Assembly: GCF_001693275.1 (NCBI RefSeq)
Contig: NZ_CP016477.1
Span: 1,426,001 to 1,490,000 of the forward strand
Length of the DNA: 64,000 nt
Origin: Picosynechococcus sp. PCC 7117
GTDB taxonomy: Bacteria; Cyanobacteriota; Cyanobacteriia; Cyanobacteriales; MRBY01
Reading direction: 5' to 3'
The notes beneath the pieces were generated by a model. The model made no database searches. It was not told the origin of the DNA and saw only the letters and a program-made list of their open reading frames with translations. Made by a program: the position numbers and the translations under genes. Positions 47,400 through 55,737 of the stretch are shown here, in pieces (position 1 is the stretch's first letter; each line of letters opens with the position of its first letter).

Positions 47400-50300
47400 A
47401 TGTTCCAGGATTCCCCCAAGCTGCCGAATTCCCAGTCACATCAAAGTCCGTACAAAGCGCGCTTCAATGTCCGGTATTTATCTTGGGGGTTGGCGATCGC
47501 CGTTGTTGGTGTCGTTGCTGGTGGTATTGTTAGCTTTCGTTGGTTCAGTGAAAAACTGTTACTCGATCTACAGGACAATCTCTTGGGAGTGGCTGAACTC
47601 CAGGCGACCCAAATTGATCAATGGTTATTAGAACGCAAAGGTGATGCCCGGGTGCTTGCCTCAAGGCCCACGACTATTGATGCCCTCAAAGCCTTTGCGA
47701 CGAATGATCCAAATTCTGCCATTGTGCAGCAGCAACAGGCGAATTTAACCCAATTGGCCCTCGATGTGCAAACCAGTTACGATTACCGCCGCATCGTTTT
47801 TTTTAACCGCCAGGGACAAACTGTTTGGCAAACGGGGGTGCAAAATCCCTTACCCCAGGAAATTAATACAGTTTTTAAGGAGGCAGATCACCAAACCAGT
47901 CTTGGGGGAGAAGTGCGCTTGATCGACTTAAATCTCTTAAAAGTCAATAACCAAGACTTCCCTGTTTTTGGTGTTTTAGCCTACATCTATGATGAGCAAA
48001 ATAATTTTATTGGGGCGGCATATTTAGAAAAAGATCCCCAGAATTTTTTATATAGTCTATTAGACCGAGCGGCCAATGCTAGTACCACCGCTGAAACTTT
48101 GTTGGTGCGTCGTGAAGGCAATAATATTCGTTACCTCAATCCCCTACGGTTTGCCAATGAGCCGCCGCTACAGTTGGGACGTTCCCTGGATCAAGATTCT
48201 CTCCTCGCAACCCAAGCAATTCTGCAGTCTCGGCGTTTGGTGCGGGGTACTGATTACCGGGATATCCTCGTTGTGGGGGCTTCCTTTGAAACGACCCAAG
48301 CCCCTTGGATTGTGATTTATAAGGTTAACCTTCGGGAAGCCAACGCTCCCATTCGTCAGTTGGCGATCGCCATTAGTGGTCTATCGGGCTTACTCATTGG
48401 GGTTGTCTTTTGGGTGGGCTACCAAATGCTGCGGTTACATCGCTTTAAGCTAGAGGCGATCGCCAGGGAAGCAGAAATCGAAAAAGCACAGATCCGTGCC
48501 GCCAGTGCCTCCCGTTATTTAACGGCCATTGAAACTGCCATTGATGGTTATGCCGTTTTAGATGATCGGGGCTATTTTCTCGAAGTTAACGTGGCCCTGG
48601 GTGAAATGACAGGCTATGACTGCGATGAATTGCTGCAACGCTCAATTTTTGATCTGCTCATTACCGACGACCTCGATCCCGCACAACTGCTCACAGAATG
48701 GGGCGATCGCCGCAGACTTAAACTCTATCAACAGTGGCGACACAAAAAAGGTCAGATCCGAGAAATGCAACTGAGTTTGACCACTGACCTCAGCGAAGAT
48801 CAAAGCCGATTTTTTATCTTTGTCCAAGACATCACCCAGCAAAGACAAGCCAATGCCGCCCTCGGCGAAAGTGAACAACGTCTCTACCGGGCGATTCAAG
48901 ACGCACCCTTTCCCATTCTGCTCTACGCCAGTGATGGTGAAATTTTGCAGCTCAATCGTACTTGGACGGCATTAACCGGCTATGACATCACGGAAATTCC
49001 TACGATCGCAGCCTGGGCAGCAAAAGCCTACGGTGAAGCATATCTGACGGCCCTACAGGGGATCGAGAAAGTTTATGAGATCCAAAATTCCACCCATGAC
49101 GGTGAATACGCCATCCTGATCAAAGACGGTGACCAACGCATTTGGGATTTTAGTAGTGCTCCCCTTGGTACCTTGCCCGATGGGCGTAAATTGCAAATCA
49201 CCATGGCGATGGATGTTACGGACCGCAAGGCCAATGAAGTCGCCCTCCAAGCCGCCAAAAAACAAGCCGAAGAAGCAAACCGGGCAAAAAGTCTGTTTCT
49301 TGCCAATATGAGCCACGAGCTACGCACACCTTTAAATGGCATTTTGGGTTACACGCAAATTTTGATGTTTGATGAATCCTTGAGTACAGAGCAAAAAAGC
49401 AGCCTCAAAATCATTGAACAATGCGGCCATCATCTCTTGAGTTTGATTGCTGATGTGCTTGACTTTTCTAAAATTGAAGCCCAACGCCTAGAGCTAATTC
49501 CAACGGCGGTGCAATTCCATTACTTTATTCTGGATATTATCCAAACCTGTCAGATCAAGGCCACAGAAAAACAACTCCTCCTCAATTACGATATTGATCC
49601 AGATATTCCCGATTATTTACTGGTCGATGATCAACGTCTCCGGCAAGTGTTACTGAATCTATTGGGCAATGCGATTAAATTTACCCACCAGGGAAGCGTT
49701 GTTTTAGACGTTCAATTAAGCCAGCCCCCGCAGACTCCCCCCAAATCTCCTAAGCATCATTGGCACAGAGTACACTTCGCGGTTCGGGATACAGGCTGCG
49801 GCATTGACCCCGAAAACCATCAGAAAATTTTCTTACCCTTCGAGCAGATAGGCGATCGCCGCAGTCGGCCCCACGGTACAGGTTTAGGATTAGCGATCAG
49901 CCAAAAATTAGTGGCGATGATGGGGGGCGAACTCCAGTTAACGAGTTCTCCGAACAAAGGGAGTTGTTTTTCCTTTGACCTGGAGCTATCGGAGGTGCTT
50001 GTTAGTCCTCCCCTCGTTGCTGATGATCAAGTGACCCGTGATCACCTACAAATTATTGGTTATGTGGGCCGCAGGCAGACCATTCTGATTGTGGATAGCC
50101 GTTGGGTTAATCGTTCTGTGATTAAACACTTCTTGATGCCTTTGGGTTTTAAGATTCTCGAAGCCGAAAACGGAAAAGATGGTTTGATAGTGGCAGAAGC
50201 CCATCCAGTAGATCTCATCATTTCAGAGATGGTGATGCCCCGGATGGACGGTCAAGCCATGGCCCACCAGATTCGTCAACTCGAAAAATTTAGGACAATC

Positions 50301-50459
50301 CCTATCTTCGCCATGTCCGGGGATGTTTTGGATCATGGTTGGCATAATATAAATTCGGATTTTGATGCTTTTTTAGAAAAACCACTGGATTTTTCAAATT
50401 TATTGGAGATGCTTCAGACCCATCTTCATCTCACTTGGGTTTATGAAGGCGATCGCTAA
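47400..50459 (+). CDS. Large hybrid sensor kinase with a degenerate receiver
   Basis: A 1019-residue membrane protein. Two helices (about 28-48 and 318-345) enclose a long extracytoplasmic sensor resembling a double-Cache fold. Then two PAS domains (about 370-490 and 490-605), a kinase core with His in NMSHELRTPLNGILG, N-box LLGNAIKF, G1 DTGCGIDPE and G2 GTGLGLAISQK, and a C-terminal receiver. The kinase is complete. The receiver is not: the acidic pair reads Asp899-Ser900, and the phospho-acceptor position is Glu943 (DLIISEMVMPRMDG), while Lys994 remains. It lies 129 nt after futB in the same direction; cotranscription is possible but a link to iron is only a guess. Confidence 0.9.
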   Translation: MFQDSPKLPNSQSHQSPYKARFNVRYLSWGLAIAVVGVVAGGIVSFRWFSEKLLLDLQDNLLGVAELQATQIDQWLLERKGDARVLASRPTTIDALKAFATNDPNSAIVQQQQANLTQLALDVQTSYDYRRIVFFNRQGQTVWQTGVQNPLPQEINTVFKEADHQTSLGGEVRLIDLNLLKVNNQDFPVFGVLAYIYDEQNNFIGAAYLEKDPQNFLYSLLDRAANASTTAETLLVRREGNNIRYLNPLRFANEPPLQLGRSLDQDSLLATQAILQSRRLVRGTDYRDILVVGASFETTQAPWIVIYKVNLREANAPIRQLAIAISGLSGLLIGVVFWVGYQMLRLHRFKLEAIAREAEIEKAQIRAASASRYLTAIETAIDGYAVLDDRGYFLEVNVALGEMTGYDCDELLQRSIFDLLITDDLDPAQLLTEWGDRRRLKLYQQWRHKKGQIREMQLSLTTDLSEDQSRFFIFVQDITQQRQANAALGESEQRLYRAIQDAPFPILLYASDGEILQLNRTWTALTGYDITEIPTIAAWAAKAYGEAYLTALQGIEKVYEIQNSTHDGEYAILIKDGDQRIWDFSSAPLGTLPDGRKLQITMAMDVTDRKANEVALQAAKKQAEEANRAKSLFLANMSHELRTPLNGILGYTQILMFDESLSTEQKSSLKIIEQCGHHLLSLIADVLDFSKIEAQRLELIPTAVQFHYFILDIIQTCQIKATEKQLLLNYDIDPDIPDYLLVDDQRLRQVLLNLLGNAIKFTHQGSVVLDVQLSQPPQTPPKSPKHHWHRVHFAVRDTGCGIDPENHQKIFLPFEQIGDRRSRPHGTGLGLAISQKLVAMMGGELQLTSSPNKGSCFSFDLELSEVLVSPPLVADDQVTRDHLQIIGYVGRRQTILIVDSRWVNRSVIKHFLMPLGFKILEAENGKDGLIVAEAHPVDLIISEMVMPRMDGQAMAHQIRQLEKFRTIPIFAMSGDVLDHGWHNINSDFDAFLEKPLDFSNLLEMLQTHLHLTWVYEGDR

Positions 50460-50521
50460 ATTGATTTTGATGGTTTGCGTCAGTCCCAGCAACTTACACA
50501 CAATTATTGAGGTAATTTTTT

Positions 50522-51103
50522 ATGGCTCGCACTGAATCCACCATGCTTCCCCTGGGTGCTCCGGCCCCTGATTTTGCCCTACCGGATGTCACCACCGGAA
50601 AAACCGTTAGCCTTGGAGATTTCCGGGGGAAAGCGGGTTTGCTCGTGATTTTTATGTGTCGCCACTGTCCGTTTGTGATCCATGTCCAGGATGAGTTGGC
50701 CCGGTTGGGAGTAGATTTCGTCCCCCAGGAGCTAGGCATTGTCGCCATTAGTGCCAATGATGCAGAGAATTATCCGGATGATGGCCCAGAAAAGCTCAAG
50801 GAAATGGCGGCAGCACTCCAATTAAATTTTCCGATTCTCTATGATGAGTCCCAGGCGATCGCCAAAAGTTATCAAGCGGCCTGTACCCCTGATTTTTTCC
50901 TTTTCGATCAGGACTTAAAGCTGGTTTATCGGGGCCAATTGGACGACGCCCGCCCCGGTAATGACAAGCCCGTAACGGGAGCCGATCTTCGCCAGGCGAT
51001 CGCCGCCGTTTTGGCAAAAGAAACCCCTGATCCGAACCAAAAGCCCAGCCTTGGTTGCAATATCAAATGGAAACCAGGCAATGCCCCCAGTTATTTTGGC
51101 TAA
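50522..51103 (+). CDS. Redoxin / thioredoxin-fold protein with CxxC
   Basis: A 193-residue AhpC/TSA-superfamily protein of the PRX-like type. Key segments: PDFALPDVTTGKTVSLGDFRG, the active-site FMCRHCPFVIHV (Cys at about 46 and 49), AISANDAENYPDDGP, TPDFFLFDQDLKLVYRGQLDD and a conserved tail with SLGCNIKWKPGN. The CRHC pair suggests thiol-disulfide or peroxide reduction in the cytosol; there is no signal peptide. Partner reductant unknown. Its stop codon overlaps the stop of a small minus-strand ORF by four bases. Confidence 0.9.
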   Translation: MARTESTMLPLGAPAPDFALPDVTTGKTVSLGDFRGKAGLLVIFMCRHCPFVIHVQDELARLGVDFVPQELGIVAISANDAENYPDDGPEKLKEMAAALQLNFPILYDESQAIAKSYQAACTPDFFLFDQDLKLVYRGQLDDARPGNDKPVTGADLRQAIAAVLAKETPDPNQKPSLGCNIKWKPGNAPSYFG

Positions 51104-51213
51104 ACCACAGGGGACGACTTGACCGTCAGCCATAGCAAAATGACGAGGGCCAGGACAAGCAGTTTTACTAAAATGTACAGGGTGCCATCTGGAAATAAAT
51201 AGGTGCTTAACAT
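51100..51213 (-). CDS. Candidate 37-residue single-span membrane protein
   Basis: A short frame with a good Shine-Dalgarno, AAGGAGG, four nt before the ATG at 51213. The product begins MLSTYLFPDGTLYILVK, continues with a strongly hydrophobic helix (about residues 12-30) and ends in a short polar tail with SSPVV. It has the size and style of the small single-helix thylakoid proteins (PsbX, PetL, Ndh small subunits), but I cannot match it to any of them. It lies downstream of the DICT kinase on the same strand, 177 nt away, and is convergent with the redoxin, overlapping its stop codon by four bases. Confidence 0.5.
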   Translation of the reverse strand: MLSTYLFPDGTLYILVKLLVLALVILLWLTVKSSPVV

Positions 51214-51390
51214 AAAGCCTCCTTGGGACTTCACTCAGGGATCTCTCGCTCAAATAGGGAGTCTGTGGATTCTGTGGTGTCCCTCTATCTTTATTGTCCT
51301 GCGCCCTTAGTCCTCTGTAGGCCCATGCTGATATTTAGTTGGGAATATTCACAAAGCTTAAGGTGAATTGCTCAGTTTTGTGAGCGTTTG

Positions 51391-53394
51391 TTAGCGACGC
51401 CGGGAACGCTTCGTTTTCGTTTTTGTTTTGCTGGTCTGGTTCGTTTTCGGTGGGCTGGGTTCTTCAAAGACCGGCACCGTAAAGGAAAATTGACTCCCCT
51501 GATTTTTACCCTCGGATTCTGCCCAGATCGCTCCCCCCCAGGCGGTGACAATCTGGCGACAAATCGCTAATCCTAAGCCAGTGCCGCCAGCGCTCCGTCG
51601 CAATGCCCCTTCTTCTTGGTAAAAACGATCAAAGACTGTTTCGAGGCGTTTGGGTTCGATGCCCCGACCATTGTCGATAATGCTCACGGTGAGTTTATGG
51701 GGATCTTCGGCGGTGATGGCGATCGCCACTTGACCCTGCTTGGCATCGCTAAATTTACAGGCATTGTCCAGCAACTTGGCGATCACTTCTACGAGCCATT
51801 CCCCGTCAGCTTGGACGAGGGGCAAATCTGGCGAAACCTGATTGATCAGTTGGGGTAGGGGTTGGCCGCCACTTTGATAACGTTTGGCCCGCACGTGGCT
51901 CATGGCCAGTTCCACACATTCATAGAGCATCAGGGGTTCAATATTCCACTCCACCCGACCACTTTCGAGTTGGGATAGGGTCAGAAAATCCTGGACGAGG
52001 GTGCGCAGACGTTCTGCATCCTGGAGGGCGGTATCTAGCATCACCTGGCGCAATTCCTCCGGCATATCCGGCTCATTGGCAAGGCTTTCTAGGCAGACTT
52101 GAATCGTTGATAAAGGTGTCCGGAGTTCGTGGCCTGTGATCGCCACAAGGTTAGAACGGGTACGGTCGAGGGCTGCTAATTGTTCGTTGAGTTCTTCGAG
52201 GTTGTTGTAGGCTTCGGCCTGAATTAGGGCCACACCGACTTGGATGGCGATCGCCCCCACGAGGGCAATATCTTCCTGTCGCCAATGGATCGCCTCTGGG
52301 TGGCAGTGATGGAGCTCGATCATGCCGATTAGTCGCCCTTGGTAGAGTACCGGCACCAGTAGCCAGGAGACAATGGAACAGGTTTGGGTGAGGGTTTCTA
52401 GCTGGTCTTTGATAAAGTCTGGATCTTGCTCGGTATTATCAATGCCGAGGGCTTCCCCCAGGGAGACCACTTTTTGAAAGAGGGGATTATCCTTCAGGGG
52501 CCAATTGCGACCTTTTACAGAAATTTGATCCCCGTGGAGAAATTCATGCTGGATCTGGGCTTGTTCGTCCGACTCTTTGCAACGGTAAATAATGCAGCGA
52601 CAGACGCCGAGACCTTCTCCTAATTTTTCGACGGCCAATTGCAAGATGTCTTCGGTGTCGAGCGATCGCCGAATGGCCGCTGTGACCGTATTAATTAAAC
52701 GCTCCTTTTGTTCTTTGTTTGCCAGGGAGCGGTTGGCCTTAAGGATTTTGTATTGACCCGCCTGGAGATAGTTCACCAAGCGCTGCACAAAGGGATCGGC
52801 GGTGGAATTAGGCTGATGTTCCGTTAGATCTTGGTGACCATTCTGGAGGTAGGTTTCCTTGGCCGTTTGAATTTTTTCCTGGAGCTCCGGGCGATATTGG
52901 GCAATGCGATCGAGGAGGATTTCCGCTGCTTTTTCGGTAATGTTGCGGTCTTCGGTCCAAATGCCTTCAAAACGACGGGCATTATCGGCGAAGTGATCTC
53001 CCTTTTCAGAATTGTTGTGTTTTTCTCGGCAAAGGAGACAACTGGCAAAATTTTCTCCAATCACCACGAGGTGCCACTCTTCGCTTAGGGCATCATCTGG
53101 CGTAAAGGCAATGCGCTCGTAGGTATCAGAAGCGTTTTCAAATTCTGTTTCTGGGGCCGCGAGGACGTAAACCTGTTGGGATTTATCGGCAATGCGACGA
53201 TAACGGGTTGCTTCCTGGCGGTAGTATCTTTCTTGCTGGAAGCTGGCGATCACCAAGGGGGAATCTTGACCTGCAAGGATTTGATCTTCCATCGCGTGGG
53301 AGAGTGCCGTTAGGGAAGATTTGAAATAGAGTTGCGATCGCCCATGGGGAACGGCTTCAAATAATTGTTTGACAACCGAGGTTTGAATACTCAT
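51391..53394 (-). CDS. DICT-GAF sensor histidine kinase
   Basis: A 667-residue soluble kinase. The N-terminal 130 residues form a DICT sensory domain (SQLYFKSSLTALSHAMEDQIL, VYVLAAPETEF, WHLVVIGENFA) with a Cys pair SCLLC at 119 and 122. A GAF domain follows (about 235-395; LGEGLGVCRCIIYR, WLLVPVLYQGRLIGMIELHH), then a dimerisation helix with His422 in ITGHELRTPLS and a full ATPase domain (LLDNACKFS, DNGRGIEP, GGTGLGLAICRQ). The last 17 residues are Lys/Arg/Thr-rich and unusual. DICT domains are linked to light-responsive kinases and cyclases in cyanobacteria. No cognate regulator is adjacent. Confidence 0.9.
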   Translation of the reverse strand: MSIQTSVVKQLFEAVPHGRSQLYFKSSLTALSHAMEDQILAGQDSPLVIASFQQERYYRQEATRYRRIADKSQQVYVLAAPETEFENASDTYERIAFTPDDALSEEWHLVVIGENFASCLLCREKHNNSEKGDHFADNARRFEGIWTEDRNITEKAAEILLDRIAQYRPELQEKIQTAKETYLQNGHQDLTEHQPNSTADPFVQRLVNYLQAGQYKILKANRSLANKEQKERLINTVTAAIRRSLDTEDILQLAVEKLGEGLGVCRCIIYRCKESDEQAQIQHEFLHGDQISVKGRNWPLKDNPLFQKVVSLGEALGIDNTEQDPDFIKDQLETLTQTCSIVSWLLVPVLYQGRLIGMIELHHCHPEAIHWRQEDIALVGAIAIQVGVALIQAEAYNNLEELNEQLAALDRTRSNLVAITGHELRTPLSTIQVCLESLANEPDMPEELRQVMLDTALQDAERLRTLVQDFLTLSQLESGRVEWNIEPLMLYECVELAMSHVRAKRYQSGGQPLPQLINQVSPDLPLVQADGEWLVEVIAKLLDNACKFSDAKQGQVAIAITAEDPHKLTVSIIDNGRGIEPKRLETVFDRFYQEEGALRRSAGGTGLGLAICRQIVTAWGGAIWAESEGKNQGSQFSFTVPVFEEPSPPKTNQTSKTKTKTKRSRRR

Positions 53395-53540
53395 TAAGAA
53401 ATGCTTTTTCCCGAAAGGAATAGTCGCCTTCTACGAACGATGGACCAGAGGAATTCCCTAGATTATCCTTGATCACCCAATATTGATCAATTTTTCTAGG
53501 GGATTTGGCAACTGAATGAATGGTGACGAGGCGATCGCCA

Positions 53541-54203
53541 TTACGCAGAGCCCAAGGCACGAATCAGGTCAGGGATCGGCTGAGGCTCACGGTCACTGTC
53601 CGTAATCGCTTCAATAATTTGTCGGTTTGCCTGGGGATGATCAAGGGCGGCCACACATAATTCTGCCACCTGCTGCCGGGGAATTCGTCCTTCAAACAGG
53701 GTATCGGCTTGGGCGAGTACCAGGGGCGCTGCGGCTTCGGCATTCAAGCCACCGGGACGGACAATCGTGTAATTGAGGGAACTGTTGATGAGGTAAGCCT
53801 CGGTTTGTTTTTTCCAGAACAGCACCAGACCAAATAGATTCAACGGATGGAAAAATTTAGATACACAAAGGGACGTGACGAGGACAAATTGCTTAACTCC
53901 CTGGGCTACGGCAGCATCGATCAGCGATTTGGTGCCGACATAATCCACTTGAAAAAATGCGGCAGGGTTCAAACTGGGTCGAGCCGCAGCGGCACAAATG
54001 ATGTGGTCACAGTCGGCGATCGCCCCTGGGAGGGATTTTTTATCGAGGAGATCACCAACGACTAATTCTGCGTCCGAGGGCAAAATTTCTTTGCCTTTGT
54101 TGAGATCTCGCACCATGGCCCGCACCGGGATATTTTGAGCAATTAGGGTTTCGACAACGCGCCGTCCCGTTTCCCCCGTCGCCCCGACCACTAAAACTTT
54201 CAT
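53541..54203 (-). CDS. Atypical SDR NAD(P)-binding protein
   Basis: A 220-residue Rossmann-fold protein of the NmrA/NAD(P)-binding group. The ATG at 54203 starts MKVLVVGATGETGRRVVE (GxxGxxG cofactor loop) and has AGGAGG 9 nt upstream; an ATG two codons earlier is less well spaced. Other segments: VRAMVRDLNKG (cofactor selectivity strand), VVGDLLD, VTSLCVSKFFHPLN and YTIVRPGGLN. The family is related to Ycf39/HCF173-like and other plastid reductase-like proteins. No substrate can be named. It is divergent from the DUF1997 gene. Confidence 0.85.
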   Translation of the reverse strand: MKVLVVGATGETGRRVVETLIAQNIPVRAMVRDLNKGKEILPSDAELVVGDLLDKKSLPGAIADCDHIICAAAARPSLNPAAFFQVDYVGTKSLIDAAVAQGVKQFVLVTSLCVSKFFHPLNLFGLVLFWKKQTEAYLINSSLNYTIVRPGGLNAEAAAPLVLAQADTLFEGRIPRQQVAELCVAALDHPQANRQIIEAITDSDREPQPIPDLIRALGSA

Positions 54204-54348
54204 CCTCATTAACCTCCTAAAATCGCTGGCGGAAATTTGCCTTCGATTTATAATTATTACCCTGAATTCCTCGGTCTTGGGGTGCAACTTTACAGAAAAG
54301 CGGGCATGATTTTAGGTACAACAAGTTTATTTCTTGTCTTTTGCTGCT

Positions 54349-55125
54349 ATGAACCCTGCGGAATCGTCTCGTCTATTCACGGCCTTTGGTGACGGTAACC
54401 CCGAAACGCCACCGATGCATTTTGAGACCCACTATCGAGGGATCATGCAAATGTACGCGCCCCTGGAGGAAGTCGCGGCGTACCTAGATCGCCATGGCGG
54501 TTGGTTCCACCGTTGTGCAAAACCGATGCAGGTAGAACCCCTCACCGAGAATGGCTATATTCTGACGGTGGGCAAGTTTGGCAATTTTGGCTATGAAGTA
54601 GAACCAAAACTAGCGGTGGTTTTTGATCCCCCCGTTGAAAATGCCTACAGAATGTACAATGTGCCCCTCCCTGAGGCCCAATCCCAGGGCTATGCCATTG
54701 ATTATGATGCGCTGATGTGCCTCGATCATCTCCCCTGGGAACAGGTACTTGCCAACGATGCCCAGGCACGAAAACTACTCGGCGATCGCCCGATGCCGCC
54801 GGTGATTACCCAGGTGAATTGGGAGCTGCATTTACAGGTGCTGGTTCAGTTTCCCCGGTTTATCTACAAGTTGCCCCAGGGTCTATTGAAAACCACAGGT
54901 GATCGCCTCCTCGCGACCATTGTTTCCCAGGTTTCACCGCGCCTCACCACAAAAGTTCAGCAAGACTTCCACGACTGTTTTAATCTCCCCTTACCCCTCA
55001 AGAGTGGCCGGGGTTGTACCGTCATTTGTCCCCCCGAAGACAATCCAGAAACCCACAAAAAAGAGGACAGTACCCCTGTCCCCCCCGAAAATTTTGCCTG
55101 GACGCTACCTACAGACGGCCAATAA
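54349..55125 (+). CDS. DUF1997 family protein
   Basis: A 258-residue soluble protein from the ATG at 54349 (MNPAESSRLFTAFGDG); a TTG five codons upstream is unlikely. It has the START-like DUF1997 pattern, with the short block AAYLDRHGGWFHRCAKPMQV and GYEVEPKLAVVFDPP, common to cyanobacteria and plants. Function unknown. The C-terminal 30 residues are Pro-, Glu- and Lys-rich. Its last 17 bp overlap the convergent DUF4079 gene. Confidence 0.85.
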   Translation: MNPAESSRLFTAFGDGNPETPPMHFETHYRGIMQMYAPLEEVAAYLDRHGGWFHRCAKPMQVEPLTENGYILTVGKFGNFGYEVEPKLAVVFDPPVENAYRMYNVPLPEAQSQGYAIDYDALMCLDHLPWEQVLANDAQARKLLGDRPMPPVITQVNWELHLQVLVQFPRFIYKLPQGLLKTTGDRLLATIVSQVSPRLTTKVQQDFHDCFNLPLPLKSGRGCTVICPPEDNPETHKKEDSTPVPPENFAWTLPTDGQ

Positions 55126-55579
55126 TTTTCGTCACAATATCCATACCACTCACTGCCTGCCAACCAAACAGAGCCACCAGCAACGTATTCAAGCCAATGT
55201 GGGTTACCCGCGCCAAGTCGTTGCCCCGTTGCATAAAAGGCACTAAAGAGGCTGAGATGGCAATTAAACCGGTCATCCCTAAACCGACAAGGAGGTGGGG
55301 GCCAACGAATAATTTCCCGTTGTTGATGTAGGTGACGGCCATCCCACCAATGGTGCCCAAAACCATAAATGCCAGCAGGGCCGAACCCACCTGGTGGTGC
55401 TTGAAGTTAAATTGTTTTTTTACCAATTCTTTGCGGACTTCTTTATCGGCACTCCGGATGCGGCGGATCTGAATACCGAGGTACATCGCATAAATACAAA
55501 GCCCAAACAAGACCCACATCATAATGGGGTGACCAAACTGGGACCAGACTTTGACGGACTCTGGAATTTCAAAACTCAT
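55109..55579 (-). CDS. DUF4079 family membrane protein
   Basis: A 156-residue protein with four membrane helices. Conserved histidines (His17, FGHPIMMW; His61-His62, FKHHQVGSALL; His94, GPHLLVG; His127, VTHIGLN) are spaced as in cytochrome b561-like heme proteins, so heme binding is plausible but not shown. The family is restricted largely to cyanobacteria and plastids. Its last codons overlap the DUF1997 gene on the other strand by 17 bp. Confidence 0.85.
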   Translation of the reverse strand: MSFEIPESVKVWSQFGHPIMMWVLFGLCIYAMYLGIQIRRIRSADKEVRKELVKKQFNFKHHQVGSALLAFMVLGTIGGMAVTYINNGKLFVGPHLLVGLGMTGLIAISASLVPFMQRGNDLARVTHIGLNTLLVALFGWQAVSGMDIVTKIIGRL

Positions 55580-55737
55580 GGGTGTTTTCTCCTTCGTTCA
55601 GGATGCTGAAATCTTTATAAAACTTAACCGATTCCCCTGGTAAATGGAAATTATCAACTAGAATCTGGGACGGCTTGGGACAGGATCGATCCGGGATACT
55701 TCTACAATAGAAATTAACCTTTATTGTATGTTTCGCG

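Noticed and set aside
50915-51253. 112-codon minus-strand ORF overlapping the redoxin gene
   Set aside because: It is a shadow of the redoxin frame, and its translation is irregular. The 37-residue frame at 51100-51213 in the same place has better coding character and a Shine-Dalgarno.
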